Source: Theropithecus gelada
Lineage: Eukaryota > Chordata > Mammalia > Primates > Cercopithecidae
Reading direction: 5' to 3'
DNA: 64,000 nt
Assembly: GCF_003255815.1 (NCBI RefSeq)
Contig: NC_037673.1
Span: 154,861,639 to 154,925,638, forward strand
In this document: piece by piece, positions 21,876-34,344 of the stretch
How the letters are laid out: every line of letters begins with the position of its first letter
How positions within the stretch are numbered: the first letter of the stretch is position 1
Program-made: the position numbers and the translations under genes
Notes under the pieces: generated by a model
Told to the model about the DNA's origin: nothing
What the model saw: the letters and a program-made list of their open reading frames with translations, nothing else
The model's database searches: none

Positions 21876-22867
21876 TGGATTCAGAAATCTGGAATGGAAT
21901 TTCCAGACGCCAAAATTCAGGTCCCTACTCTGTGACTGACACCTCCATGTAATTTCGTGTCTGAAGACCTTTACTCCCCCTGTGTGAAGGAGGAGAACTG
22001 AGACAGACAAGCATTAGACACCAGCAGTCTGTGACTCCAAGCTGGCTTGACTTAAAAGGCCACATCTGGATTCAGCTCTTGGGTTTTGAAACCTTAAAAC
22101 AAAAAATGACCGTGATGGAGAGCTGATTCTTTAGATCACAAGAGAATTCATGGCTCCTGGGATATGAAACAATAAAAGGAAAGACCCTATGAATGGAACT
22201 TACATCGTGCTTACAGACCAAGCAAAGAGGAAGTCGCCGGCCCCTCTCTGCCTATCATTTTTGGTACTGCATGAGGTGGGATTTAGGGGATGATTATCGA
22301 CAATCACTTCCTTCTTGTGATATATTCATTATTAGCAGTTGTGAATGCCTGCTGGAGAAACCAGAGTTAATTTTTTTTCCTTTTCCTAATGTAGTTATAC
22401 GAAAGTCTCATTGCATTAATACTTTTGAAATTGTGCTGTAACTGAAGCCACAGAAAACTGCTCACCAGGGATCCTGAGCCTTGCAAACAAGTCTCTCTAA
22501 GCCTGCATGAAAAATGCAGACATGCCCCTCTGTTGCTAGTTAAGCTTGCTGGGACTTTAATGCATGCCTCCTACAGCATTTTAGACCCAGGCCCCAGGCC
22601 CAGGCTCCCACCCGTACCTCCAAGGCTGCCACCAGGGTCCTATGTGCCTCCTAAACACTTGGCTGCTGCACTTGGGACATTTTATTGAGGCAGCTTTACT
22701 GGAAGGATCCAATTACAGGGTATGGCAAGTTAGATTCAGTGCCCCGGTTAACAATGCTACAGAGAACACTGAGGTTTCTTTAGCCCTTCCTGGTCCGAAA
22801 GAAATGAATAGAGGTAATGACAAACAGTCCCTGAGATGGCTGCTGCTTCTGGACAGGAACACTCCAT
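21876..22867. other. Unique non-coding sequence
   Basis: About 1 kb with no repeat or gene recognised. Confidence 0.5.
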
Positions 22868-23440
22868 TGGGTTTTTAAAAATCTTTATGTGTGTATTCAT
22901 GTATAAAAAGCAATACATCACAGTTGCAAAGAAAAGAAGTCAAACAATAGGAAGTAGAGTAAAAAGCAGGACACTCCCCTCCTACTCTTATAACTTCCCC
23001 CGAGGTAGGCACTGTTTTCAGTTTGTTGTATATCCTTCCAGATCTTTATTACATTTACAAACAAAATCATATTATAGTTGAAAAGTTTTCTGTCCATGTT
23101 TTTCTGCAACTTAATTTTTTTTCTCGACAATAAATCATGGATGTTTTCAACAACTCATACAAAGTTACTGTTTTCTTTTTAACTGATGCATCGCAGTGCC
23201 TAGTGTGTCTGTATTACTATTCTCTTAACCACTTCCACCGTTGACACATATTTAAGATGTTTCCAAAATTTCATCTATTACAAATAATGCTGCAGTGAAT
23301 ATCTTTGTGGTTTCTTTGAACACACTGCACACATGAAAGAATTTCTATAGGGTAAATTCCGGAGAGTTATTCAGAGTGTTAAAGAAAAATATTAGTTCTA
23401 GGACATTCAAGCGCAGCTTTCCCCAGAGCTCAGACAAACC
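22868..23440 (-). mobile_element. Ancient L1 (L1ME-like) 3' fragment, antisense
   Basis: AAAAAGCAATACATCA, GTATATCCTTCCAGATC, AACAAAATCATATTATAG, ATAATGCTGCAGTGAATATC and TATAGGGTAAATTCCGGAG follow an old antisense L1 3' end. It is a separate copy from the next entry, because it repeats the same stretch of consensus. Confidence 0.65.
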
Positions 23441-23459
23441 TTCTGAGGGGCTTGTTTTT

Positions 23460-23768
23460 TAAAAAAAATATAATTTAGAAAATAAATAATGCTACAATCA
23501 AATGACATAGATTCACATATTCTCTCTTTCATAACTCTCCCTCCTCCAGTCAGTTCAACAGCCAACCCCACAGGTAACCACTGTGATTAGTTCCGTAGGT
23601 TTTCTTCCAATGCTTTTTATGTATAAACAAGCGAATATGAATGTACATTTATTTTCCCCTATGTTTATGTAAAAAGCAACACATTTTTACACTGTTCTAC
23701 CTTTGCTGTTTCCTCTTATCCGTGCATCAGATAGATCTTTCCATATAGATATATAGATTTCTCATTAT
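23460..23768 (-). mobile_element. L1ME-like host element, segment 1 of 3
   Basis: CACAGGTAACCACTGTGATTAG, TTTCTTCCAATGCTTTTTATG and a CCATATAGATATATAG break lead into a younger L1. The next consensus phrase, TATAGCCAAATAGTGTTC, appears only at about 37060. This shows that the elements between were inserted here. Confidence 0.65.
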
Positions 23769-24475
23769 TTAAAAAAATTAATAGACACTTTCTAGGGAAG
23801 TTTTTTGGTTTCCAGAAAAATCGAGTGGAAATATTTATTGCAATTGACAAGTCAGTATTGATACATTATCAGCAGTAATTTACATTAGGGATAATTTACA
23901 TTAGGGATCACTGGTGTGCTGTACACTTTCATGAGTTTAGACAAATGCATAATGTCATGTATCCATTCTTGTGCAGTAGCGAACAGAACAGTTTCGTTAC
24001 CCTAAGAATCTCCTGTGTGTTCCACCTATTCGTCCCTTCCTCCCTCACTCCAAATCTCTGACAACTACCGATCTTTTTACTGTCTCTATGGTTTTTCCTT
24101 TTCCAAAATATCATCTAGTTGGAATCACATAATATATAGCGTTTTCACACTGGCATCTTTCAATTAATAACCTGCATATAAGGCTCCTTCATGACTTTTT
24201 GTGGCATAGTACTTTTTTTGGGTATTACTGAGTAATATTCCATTGTATGGATATACCAATTTCTATTTACCTATTGAAGGATATCTTAGTTGCTTCTAAG
24301 TTTTGGCAATTATGAATAAAGCTGCTATACACATCCATTTGCAGGTTTTCATGTGGACATATGCTTTTCACTCATTTCCGTAAATACTAACTAGTGTAAT
24401 TGTTAGATCATATAAGATGAAGTTTTGCTTTGGAAGAAATTGCCAAATTGTCTTCCAAAGTGACTGCACCAGTTT

Positions 24476-24679
24476 TCATTCCCGCCAGCAATGACTGTGA
24501 GTTCCTGTTCTTCCACATCTTTGCCAGCATTTGGTGTGGTCTGTCTTTGGGAGGTTAGCCATTCTAATAGGTGTGTAGTGGTATCTCACTGCCGTAATTT
24601 GCAATTCCCTAATGACATACGATGTGGAGTATGTTTTCCCATACTTATTTGCCTCTGTGTAGCTCCTTTGGTGACACAT
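24476..24679 (-). pseudogene. ORF2 C-terminal remnant of the L1M
   Basis: The 67-codon frame carries decayed ORF2 tail motifs (YHYTPIRMANLPK, CWQRCGRTGTHSHCW). Stops and frameshifts surround it. Confidence 0.85.
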
Positions 24680-24738
24680 TTATTCAGATCTTTGGCTCAC
24701 TAAATTTGTTATTTTATATTGTTGAGTTTTAAGAGTCC

Positions 24739-25041
24739 TTTTTTTTTTTTTTTTTTTTTTGAGACAGAGTCTTGTTCTGTTGTCCACATTGGAATGCAAT
24801 GGTGTGATCTCAGCTCACTGCAACCCCCACCTCCCAGGTTCAAGCAATTCCCCTGCCTTGGCCTCCTGAGTAGCTGGGATTACAGGTGCCTGCCACCACG
24901 CCTGGCTAATTTTTGTATTTTTAGTAGAAACGGGGTTTCACCATATTGACCAGACTGTTCTCGAACTCCTGACCTCAGGTGATCCACCCACCTCGGCCTC
25001 CCAAAGTGCTGGGATTACAGGCGTGAGCCACTGTGCCTGGC
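24739..25041 (-). mobile_element. AluS element, antisense
   Basis: T22 run (24739-24760), GAGACAGAGTCTTG, two full arms, ending GTGCCTGGC. TSD AAGAGTCC (24731-24738) / AAGAGTTC (25042-25049). It interrupts the L1M phrase 'ttgagttttaagagttctttgtgtatttt'. Confidence 0.96.
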
Positions 25042-26209
25042 AAGAGTTCTTTGTGTATTTTGGATATAACTCCTTTATCAGATATGTTTTGCAAATATTT
25101 TCTCTTAGTATATGACTTACCTTTTCCTTTTTAAGTATCTTTTGAAGAACAGAAGGTTTAAATTTTAATAAAATTCAACATCCTTTTTTTTTTCTTTCAT
25201 GGATTTTGCTTTTGTGTTCTATCTGAAAACTCAAGGCCAAACTTAAGGTCACTTAGATTTTCTCCTATGTTATCTTCTAGGAGTTTTATAGTTTTTAATT
25301 TTACATCTAGGTCTATGGTCCATTTGGAGTTAATTTTATAAAGTGTAAGGTCTCTGTGTAGATTTATTTATTTTTGTATGTACATGCCCAGTTGTTTTCA
25401 CCATTTGTTGAAAATTTTTTTTTTTTTTTTGTCATTTAATTACCTTGGCTCCTTCTTCAAAGATCAGTTGGCTATATTTGTGTGGTTCTGTTTCTGGGCT
25501 CTCTATTGATCTATAGGTCTATTCTTTCATCAATACCACATTATTTTGATTATTGTCATTTTATGGTATGTCTTAAATTTGTGAAGTGTCAGCCCTCCCA
25601 AACTTCTTCTTCTTCAGTGTTATGTTGGCTATTCTGGATCTTTTATATTTCCTGTATAAACTTTAGAATCACTTTGTTGGCATCTACAAGATAACTTGCT
25701 GGGATTTTATTGGGATTGTATTGAATCTCTAGATCAACTTGAGAAAACTGACAACGTAAAAATACTGGGTCTTCCTACACACAAGTATAGACTATTTCTC
25801 CATTTATTTAGACTTTCTTTGATTTTTTTTCATCAGAGTTTTAAAGTTTTCTTTATATAGACCTTGTGCATATTTTTGTTATATTTATACATAACTGTTC
25901 ACTTTTGGGGAAGTGTTAATGTAAATAGTGTTGTGTATTTTATTTTAAATCCCAATTGTTCATTACTGCTATATAGAAAAATGATTAACTTTGAGTATTA
26001 ACCTTGTATCCTGCAACCTTTCTATGATCACTTATTAGTTCCAGGATGTTTTCTGCTGATTTCTTTTTAAATTTTTGATGCAAACAATCATGCCATCTGT
26101 GAAAACAAGACAGTTATTTTTCTTCCTTCCCAATCTGTATACTTCTTACTTACTTTTCTTGTCTTATTGCACTAGCTAAGACTTCTAGTAGGATATTGAA
26201 TAGAAGTGG

Positions 26210-26491
26210 TGTTATGGTCTGAATGTGTATGTCTCTCAAAAACTCATATGTTGAAACTCAATCCCCAGAGCAATAGTATTAAGAGGTGGGGCCTTTGGGA
26301 GGTAATGAGGTCATGAGGGCTCTGCTCTCATGAATGGGATTAATGCCCTTAAAAAAGAGGTACAAAGAAGCTTGCTTCCCCTTCTACCATGTAAGGACCC
26401 AGTGTTTACCCCTTGAGCAATGAAATTTCTGTAGTTTGTAATGTATCCACTCTAAGGTTAATTGTTAGAGCAGCCCTGATGGACTAGGACA
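26210..26491 (+). mobile_element. MST-type MaLR solo LTR, internally deleted
   Basis: Begins TGTTATGGTCTGAATGTG and has TCATATGTTGAAACTCAA, AGGTGGGGCCTTTGGGAGG, TCATGAATGGGATTAATGCC and CCATGTAAGGACCC. It ends GGACTAGGACA. The flanking 5-bp duplication is degenerate (AGTGG / AATAG). At 282 bp it is shorter than the usual 400-plus, owing to loss in the 3' third. No internal retroviral-like genes are present. Confidence 0.85.
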
Positions 26492-27314
26492 AATAGTGAG
26501 AGGGGATATCCTTGTCTTGTTCCCATTCTTAGGGAGAAAGTATCTAGAAAATCATAATATGTATGATGATAGCTATAGAGTTTTTATAGATACTTTTATT
26601 TAGTTGGAGTAGTTTGCCTCTTTTCTTAGCTTGCTGAGAGTTTTTATTATAAATGTGTGCTGGGTTTTGACAAATGCTTTTTCAAAACTCATTTATATAG
26701 TCATGACTTCTTTAGTCTGTTGAGTAAAAGGTATGGATTAAACTAATTTCCTTCTAATGCCAAGCCAGCTATGCATACCTAGAAGAACTCCCTTTTGTTC
26801 ATAGTGAATAATTATTTCATACATTATTGGATTCAATTTGCTAATATTTTGTTGAGAATTTTTGTTATCTATATTCATAACATTGGTTTGTAATCTTGTA
26901 TCTATATTCATAATATTAGTTTGTAATCTTCCAGTCTTGTAGTGTCTTTATTTTGGTATTAGGTTAATTCTGGCTTCATAAAACAAGTTAGTAAGTGTTA
27001 CATCTGCTTCTACTTTCTGAAGGAGATTGTAAATAATTGGTATCACTTCTGCCATAAATATTTGGTGGAATTCACCAGTAAAACATCTGGGCTTTGTGTT
27101 CTGTTTTGGAAGGTTATTAATTATTGATTCAATTTCTTATGGATAAGTCTGTTCACATTGTCTATTTCTTTTGGAGTCAGTTGGAAGTTTAATAGATGGT
27201 GTCTTTCAAGAAATTGCTCCATCTCTAAGTTATTTAATTTAAGGCATATAGTTATTAATAATATCTTTTATTATCCTTTTAATGTCCACAGAAACAATAC
27301 CAATGGTGTTTCTT

Positions 27315-27512
27315 TCATTTCTGATATTTGTTTCTGATTTGTGTTTTCTCTCTTGTTTTCTTGGTTTTCCAGACTAGAGGTTTATAACTCTCATTGACCT
27401 TTTCAAAGAACCAGCTTTTGATTTTTTTTAGATTTTGTAGTTCTTCTGTTTGCAATTTCATTGATTTATGATCTAAATAGTATTTTTTTCTTTTGCTTAC
27501 TCTATATTTCAT
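27315..27512 (-). pseudogene. ORF2 remnant (L1M), region between endonuclease and RT
   Basis: The 65-codon frame includes SWFFEKVNESYKPL and KTREKTQIRN, matching the L1 ORF2 'swffekinkidkpl' region. Decayed on both sides. Confidence 0.85.
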
Positions 27513-28071
27513 TTGATCTTTTTTCTAGTGTCTAAGGTAGACATTTAGATTATTGATTTTAGATCTCTCTTCTTTTCTAATATATGGAATTGCTATAATT
27601 TGCCTCTAGGCATTGCTTTCATTGCATCCCACATTTTTTTCTCTTCCAACTTTTATTTAAGGTTAAGGTGATACATGTGCATGTTTGCTACATGGGCAAA
27701 TTGTGTGTTATGGGGGTTGGTGTACAAATTATTTTGTCACTCAGGTAGTGAGCATAAATGTAGTTTTTCAATTCTTACCCTCCTCCCACACTCCACCTTC
27801 AAGTAGGCTCTGGTGTTTATCTTTTTTTGTGTCCATGTATACTCAGTGTTTAACTACAACTTGTAAGGGAGAACATGCAGTATTTGGTTTTCTGCTCCTG
27901 CATTAATTTGCTTAGGATAATGGCCTCCAGCTACATCCATGTTGCTGCAAAGGACATAATTTCATTCTTTCTCATGACTGCATAGTATTCCATGATGTGT
28001 ATGTATCACGTTTTCTTTATCCAGTCCACCATTGATGGGCATCTAGGTTGAGTACATGTCTTTGCTATTGT

Positions 28072-28151
28072 GAATAGTACTGCAGTAAACATAAGTGTAC
28101 ATTGCTGGGTTGAATGGTACTGCAGTAAACATAAGTGTACATTGCTGGGTT
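28072..28151 (-). repeat. 40-bp tandem duplication inside L1
   Basis: A 40-bp unit (GAATAGTACTGCAGTAAACA...) is repeated head to tail at 28072-28111 and 28112-28151 with a single difference. L1 consensus has the unit only once. Confidence 0.95.
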
Positions 28152-28354
28152 AAATGGCAGTCCTGTTTTAAGTTCTTTGAGAAATCTCTAACCTGCTTTC
28201 CACAGTAGCTGAACTAATTTATATTCCCACTAACAGTGTGTAAGCTTTCTCTGTTCTCTGCAACCTCACCAGTATGTTATTTTTTGCCTTTTAAATAATA
28301 GCCATTCTGACTGGTGTGAGATGGTATCTCATTGTGGTTTAGATTTGGATTTCT

Positions 28355-28597
28355 CTAATGATTGAGGATGTTGAACATTTTTTCATATACTTGTTGGCTG
28401 CATGTATGTCTTCTTTTCAGAAGTGTCTGTTCATCCTTTGCCCACTTCTTAGTGGGGTTGTTTTTCACTTGTTGACTTGTGTAAGTTCCACATCGATTCT
28501 GGATATTAGAGCTTTGTTGGATACATGCTTTACAAATATTTTCTCTCATTGTGTAGGTTGTCTGTTTACTCTGCTGATAGTTTCTTTTGCTGTGCAA
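28355..28597 (-). pseudogene. ORF2 C-terminal region remnant (primate L1)
   Basis: The 80-codon frame has NNPTKKWAKD and RRHTCSQQVYEKM, equivalent to the 'nnptkkwakdmnrhfskedi' segment. Frameshifts follow on both sides. Confidence 0.85.
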
Positions 28598-30008
28598 AAG
28601 TTCTTTAATTAGGTCCCACTTGTCAATTTTTGTTTTTGTTGCAATTGCTTTTTGGAATCTTCATAATGAAATCTATGTCCAGGATGATATTTCTTAGGTT
28701 TTCTTCTAGGTTTCTTATAGTTTTAGGTTTTACACTTAAGTCTTTAATCTATCTTGCATTGACTTTTGTATATGGTGAAAGAAGAGGGTCTAGTTTCAAT
28801 CTTCTGCATATGGCTAGCCACTTGTCCCAGCACCCTTTATTGCATAGGAAATCCTTTCCCTATTGCTTTTTATGGTTGACTTTCTCAAAGGTCAGACGGT
28901 TATAGGTGTTCATTTTTACTTCTGGGTTCTCTAACCTGTTCTGTTGGTCTGTGTATCTGTTTTTGTCCCAGTGCCATACTGTTTTGGTAATTGTAGTCTT
29001 GTAGTATAGTTTGAAGTCAGGGAATGTGACTCTGGCTTTGTTCTTTTTTGCTTAGAATTGCTTTGGATATTCAGGCTCTTTTTTGTTTCCATATAAATTT
29101 TAGAATAGTTTTTTTTCTAATTCTTTGAAAAATGTTGTTTGTAGTTTGATAGGAATCCACTGAATCTGTAAATTGCTTTGGGTAGTATGTTCATTTTAAC
29201 AATATGATTCTATGAGCATGAAATGTTTTTTCATATGTGTTGTCTCTGATTTCTTACAGCAGTGTTTTGTAATTATCATTGCAGAGATCTTTCACTTCCC
29301 TGGTTGGCTGTATTATCAGGTATTTTGTTTTTTTGTGTGTGGCTATTGTGAATGGAATTGCATTCTTGATTTGGTTCTCAGTCTGGATGTTATTGGTATA
29401 TAGAAATGCTACTAATTTTTGTTCATTAATTTTATATCCTGAAACTTTGCTGAAGTTGTTTATCAGATCTAGGAGCCTTTTGGCAGACTATGGGGTTTTC
29501 TAGCTATAGAATTATAGCATCTACAAAGAGAGACAGTTAAATATCCTCTTTCCCTATTTGGATGCCTTTTATTTCTTTCTCTTGCCTAATTGCTCTGGCT
29601 AGGGATTTCAGGACTATGTTGAATAGGAGTGGTGTGAGTGGGCATCTTTTTCTCATCCTGGTTCTCAAGAAGAACGCATCCAGCTTTTGCTCATTCAGTA
29701 TGATTTTGGCTATGGGTTTGTCACAGATGGCTCTTATTATTTTGAGGTATGTTTCTTTGATTGGCTTAGTTTATTGAGAGTTTTTATTAGGAAGGGATGT
29801 TGAATTTTATTAAAAGCCTTTTGTGAGTCTATTGAGATGTTTATGTGTTTTTTGATTTTAGTGTTTATGTGATAAATCACATTTATTGATTTGCATATGT
29901 TGTTTATGTTGCATATATTGAATCAACCTTGCATTCCAGGAATAAATCCTACCTAATCATGGTGTATCTTTCTGTTATTCGTTTCTAGTTTTTGATGTGT
30001 AGCTGGAT

Positions 30009-30200
30009 TCATTTGTTAGAATTTTGTTGAGGATTTTTGCATCTATGTTCATCGTGGATATTGGTGTGAAGTTTTTTTCTTTTTGTTGTGTCTCTGCCAG
30101 GTTTTGGTATCAGAATGATGCTGGCCTCATAGAATGAGGTGGGGAGGAGTTCCTCCTCCTTCTTGATTGTTTGGAATAGTTTCAGTAGAAATGGTACCAA
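30009..30200 (-). pseudogene. ORF2 reverse transcriptase remnant (primate L1)
   Basis: Sixty-three codons with FLLKLFQTIKKEEELLPTSF and EASIILIPKPGRDTTK, the start of the L1 reverse transcriptase domain. The frame shifts after HTNIHDEHRCK, so the domain is broken. Confidence 0.9.
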
Positions 30201-30327
30201 TTCTTAACACATTTGATAGAATTCAGCTGTGAATCTATCTGGTCTAGGGCTTTTTCTGGTTGGTAAGTTTTTTATTACTATTTAATTTTAGAACCTGTTA
30301 TTGGTCTGTTCACGGTTTCAATTTCTT

Positions 30328-30518
30328 TTCTTTCTTTCTTTCTTTCTTTTTTTTTTTTTTTGAGACGGATTCTCGCTCTGTCGCCCAGCCTGGAGTGCAG
30401 TGGTGCGATCTTGGCTCACTACAAGCTCTGCCTCCCAGGTTCACGCCATTCTCCTGCCTCAGCCTCCCAAGTAGCTGGGACTACAGGCGCCCGCCACCAT
30501 GCCCAGCTAATTTTTCAG
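30328..30518 (-). mobile_element. 5'-truncated AluS/Y, right arm only, antisense
   Basis: A (TTTC)n-T tail at 30328-30360 is followed by only about 150 bp of Alu (GAGACGGATTCTCGCTCTG to CACCATGCCCAGCTAATTTTT). TSD GGTTTCAATTTCTT (30314-30327 and 30519-30532) is perfect. Truncated Alus are less common than full-length ones. It lies within ORF2 of the primate L1. Confidence 0.95.
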
Positions 30519-30633
30519 GGTTTCAATTTCTTCCTGGTTCAATCTTGAAAGGTGGTATGTTTCCAGAAATTTATCCATTTTTTTTCTAGGTTTTCAAGTT
30601 TGTGTGGGTAGTACAGATAACAGTCTCTGAGGG

Positions 30634-30664
<31 letters not shown>

Positions 30665-31121
30665 TGCATTTCTGTAGGAATGGTCATAATTTCATCTTTG
30701 TCATTTTTGATTGTGTTTATTTGGATCTTCTTTTTTTTTCTTTATTGGTCTAGGCAGCAGTCTATAAATTTTATTTATTCTTTCAAGGAGCCACCTTTTT
30801 ATTTTATTGATCTTTTGTATGGTTTTTTATACTCCATTTTGTTCAGTTCATCTCTGATTTTGGTTATTTCTTTTCTTCTGCTAGCTTTGGGATTTGTTTG
30901 CTCTTGGTTTTCTGGTTCCCATAGGTGTGACGTTAGGGTGTTAATTCAAAATCTTTCTAACTTTTTGATGTGGGTGTTCAGTGGTGTAAAGTTTCCTCTT
31001 ATCACTGCTTTAGCTGTGTCCCACAGATTCTGGAAGTTCTATTTTTGTTTTCATTAATTTCAAAGAATTTTTGATTTCTGGCTTAATTTCATTATTTGCC
31101 CAAAAGTCATTCAGGAGTCAG

Positions 31122-31352
31122 TTATTTAATTTCCACGTAATTGAATGGTTTTGAGAAATTTTCTTGGTGTTGATTTCTATTTTTATTGTGTTGTGATCCA
31201 AGAGTGTGGTTGGTATGATTTAGGTTTTCTTGAATTTGTTGAAAATTGTTTATGGCAAGTATGTGGCTGATTTTAGAGTATGTGCCATGGGGAGATGAGA
31301 ATGTATATTCTGTTGTTGGGTGGAGTGTTCTATAGATGTTTGTTAGGTCCAT
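31122..31352 (-). pseudogene. ORF2 endonuclease remnant (primate L1)
   Basis: Frame with DLTNIYRTLHP and TFSSPHGTYSKISHIL. The L1 endonuclease normally has SKIDHI here, where the D and H are catalytic. This copy reads SKISHI, so the aspartate is replaced by serine. Confidence 0.9.
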
Positions 31353-31994
31353 TTGGTCAAGTGTTGAGTTTAGGTCTCAAATTCTAGTTTTCTGCCTTGA
31401 TGATCTGTCTAATAGTGTCAGTGAAGTGTTGAAGCCTCCCACTATATTGTGTGGTTATCTAAGTCTCTTCTTAGGTCTCTAAGAACATGTTTTATGAATA
31501 TGGGTGTCCAGTACTGACTGCGTATATATTTAGGATAGTTAAGTCTTCTTGTTGAATTGAGCTCTTTATCATGTAATTCCCTTCTTTGTTCTTTTTGATA
31601 GTTGTTGTCTTAAAGTCTGTTTTTTCCCCTGAAATAAGAGTAGCAACCCCCGCTCTTCTTTGTTTTCCATTTATTTGATAGGTTTTTCTTCATCCCTTTA
31701 CTTTGAGCCCATGGGTGTCACTGCATGTGAAATGGGCCTCTTTAAGACAGCATACAATTGGGTCTTGCTTCTTTATCCAGCTTGCCAGTCCATACCTTTT
31801 AAGTGGGGTGTTTAGCCCAAGTATGTTCAAGGTTAATATTGATATGTGCAGATTTGGTTTTGCCATTGTGTTGTTAGCTGGTTGTTATGTAGACTTGATT
31901 GTGTAGTTGCTTTATAGTGTCTATGGTCTTTGTACTTAAAGTTTGTTTTTGTGGTGGTCAGTAACAGTCTTTCATTTCCATGCTGAGCACTCCC

Positions 31995-32424
31995 TTAAGT
32001 TCCTCTTGTAAGGCAGGTTTGGTGGTAATGAATTCCATTTACCAATTGCTTGTCAGAAAATGATTTTACTTCTCCTTTTCTTACGAAGCTTAGTGTGGCT
32101 GGATATAAAATTCTTCGTTGGAATTTCTTTTCTTTAAGGATGCGGAATATAAGTTCCCAGTCTCTTCTGACTTTTAGGGTTTCTACTGAAAGGTCCACTG
32201 TTAGCCTGATGGGGTTCTCTTTGTGGGTGTTTTTTTCTTTCATGTTGACCTTTGAGAATCTGATGACTATGTGTCTGGGGGATGGTTGTCCTGTGTAGTA
32301 TCTTGCAGGGGTTCTCTGAATTTCCTGAATTTGAATGTTGACCTCTCTTAGTGAGGTTTGGGAAATTTTTGTGGACAATATTCTCAAATTTACTTGCTCC
32401 CTTTCTCTTTTTTAGGGACACCAA
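31995..32424 (-). pseudogene. ORF1 RNA-binding and C-terminal remnant (primate L1)
   Basis: One frame (31995-32387) carries VNIQIQEIQRTPARYY, RHIVIRFSKVNMKEK and PIRLTVDLSVETLKVRRDW, typical of the ORF1 nucleic-acid chaperone. The preceding NFPNLTK segment is in another frame (32134-32424), so a frameshift divides the domain. Confidence 0.92.
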
Positions 32425-32829
32425 TGAATCATAGATTTGCTCTCTTTACATAACCCATACTTCTTGGAGGTTTTGTTCATTTTTTAAAATTCTTTTTTCT
32501 TTATTTTTTTCTGAATGAATTGATTTGAAGAACCCATCTCAGAGTCTTTGAGTTCTGAAATTCTTTTCTCAGCTTGGTCTAGTCTGCTGTTAATACCTCT
32601 GATTGTATTATGAAATTCTTGCAGTTCATTTTTCAGCTCTATCATACCAGTGTGGTCCTTTTCTTAAGATGAATATTTCATCTTTCAGCTCTTGAATTAT
32701 TTTACTGGATTTCTTATATTCCTTCAATTGGGTTTCAACATTATCCTGGATCTCAGTGATCTTTATTGCCATCCAGATTCTGAATTCTATTTCTGTCATT
32801 TCACAGTCTGATTAAAAACCATTGCTTGG

Positions 32830-34121
32830 GAGCTGGTGTAATCATTTGGAGGTAAGAAGGCACTCTGGCTTTTAGAGTTGCCAAAGTTCCTGTGCTGGTT
32901 CTTTCTCATTTGTGTGGGCTAATGTTCCTTTAATCTTTGAAATTGCTATTCTTTGGGTGGTGCTTTTTGCCTTTATATTCTTTGATGCTCTGGAGGATTT
33001 GTCTGTAATATAAGTTGGGTTTAGATGACTGGCTATGTTTCTGGATGGTTTTAGAGGGCCAAATCTCTGCTCAGTACTCCTGAGCTGTGTGTTGTAACCC
33101 TAAAAGGCCTGGACCATACCAATGGGTTTGTTTGGCTGCTCAAGGTTAAGTAACTGCTGCACTGAAGGGGCCAAGGTGTTCGCAGTCTGGTGGCAACAGC
33201 ACTTCAATGTGGGGGGCTGAGGTGGGGGAGCTTGTGCTGTCAGGAAAAGCACTTCATTAGGATGATGGCAGCAGGGTCCATGCTTGTGTGTGTGCGCCTG
33301 TGGTGTTGGTGTGGTGGGATCTGTGTGCATATGCACTAGTGGAGGTGAGGTGATGACAATGAGGTCTACAAATGTGCACATGCTGGCAAAAGCAACATGG
33401 AGAGATTACACGTGAATGTACATTGTGGGGGACCCATCTGCAAAAAGCTCTCTGATGGTTAAGTGGAATATGCCAGTGAAAGAGCTATGGTGGTTGCCAC
33501 TAGGAAGTGCCCTGGTTGGGCATCTGAGGCTGCAAGTGGGTGCAGCCAGGCAGGAACCCTGGGTGGTGTTAGGGAGGTTGCTCAGCTCATACTGGTCCCA
33601 TTTCATGGCAAGATATCCCTGTCCTGTCCACTTCTGACAGTCAGCAAAGGCCAAAGCCACCTACAGGAGTGTGGCAAACCTTGGGGTATGAGCATTCCAT
33701 GTTGGGTTCCACTCGGCCATTCCCATGTCATACCCTCTGGTCTCCTTCAAGGCTGGAGTCCTGCTCCTGCCAACTCTCTAAGCAGCACTTCCTGCCAGCT
33801 CAAATGTCCGTGGGGATCATGAAGTCTCCTGCAGTTAGGATTCTGGAGGTTTGTGGTGAAAGTGGGCCACTCATGCCTATTTAACTCATCCTTTCCCCAG
33901 GAGCTGTGCAGGGCCAGCAATGAGTCCTGGTGCTTGGCAATCTTGTGCAGGGTTCCCAGCTTCCTCCTTCGTCAGCCCAGAGTACTCGCCCTCCCTTTGT
34001 CCATTCTCAATGGCTTCCTTCTGAAGATCTGCTCAGAGTGTGCCATTCTTCTTGATGGTGTGGTCTTTCAGTGGGAGAAGCTCTTCCTGGCTGCACCTCG
34101 TCAGCCATCTTGGGTCCTCTC
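32830..34121 (-). promoter_or_regulatory. 5' UTR of the primate L1 (former internal promoter)
   Basis: About 1.3 kb of GC-richer sequence upstream of ORF1 on the minus strand, beginning at 34121. In intact elements this region holds the internal RNA polymerase II promoter. Present activity cannot be read from sequence. Plus-strand open frames at 33416-34140 are chance frames in it. Confidence 0.7.
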
Positions 34122-34344
34122 TTCATCCCAAAAGTTCTGATAAGTTGTATTTTCATTTAATTTTGAATATTTAAAAATTTCTCTTGATGCTTTGACTCAT
34201 GGATTATTTAGAAGAGTGTTTAATATCTAAATATTTTGGGAGTATCCAACTATCATTCTGTTATTTGTTTCTAGTTTAATTCCACTGTGGTCTGAGAACA
34301 TATTTTGCATGATTTCTATTCTTTTAAATGTGTTGATGTGTATT

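Larger units (their letters stand above)
23769..27633 (-). mobile_element. Mammalian-wide L1 (L1MB-like), 3' half, antisense
   Basis: Starts with the 3' UTR (AATTAATAGACACTTTCTAG, TTTACATTAGGGAT, GTGCTGTACACTTTC) and runs backward through ORF2: TGAATAAAGCTGCTATACAC, GTGTAGTGGTATCTCACTG, GAGTTTTAAGAGTCC (then an Alu). It breaks off at TTGCATCCCACA, where a younger L1 begins, and resumes at 34134. It also hosts an MST-type LTR at 26210-26491. Short tandem duplications occur at 23876-23907 and 26866-26931. Confidence 0.9.
27634..34121 (-). mobile_element. Near-full-length primate L1 (L1PB/L1MA class), antisense
   Basis: The 3' UTR lies at 27634-27900 (GATACATGTGCATGTTTGC, GTTATGGGGGTTGGTGTAC), ORF2 at roughly 28.2-31.9 kb, ORF1 at about 32.0-32.8 kb, and a GC-richer 5' UTR at 32.8-34.1 kb ending in AGGACCCAAGATGGCTGACG (reverse complement). 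Borders come from TTGCATCCCACA (27622-27633) and TTCATCCCAAA (34122-34132), which match the host L1M on either side. After removing the Alu at 30328-30518 the length is about 6.3 kb, which is full length. Frames are broken many times, so it cannot move. Confidence 0.93.

Noticed and set aside
30602..31057. 151-codon plus-strand frame
   Set aside because: Antisense reading of L1 ORF2; the hydrophobic look comes from T-rich sequence.
33406..34140. Cluster of frames of 71-119 codons in GC-richer DNA
   Set aside because: They lie in the L1 5' UTR, which has fewer stops because of its composition.
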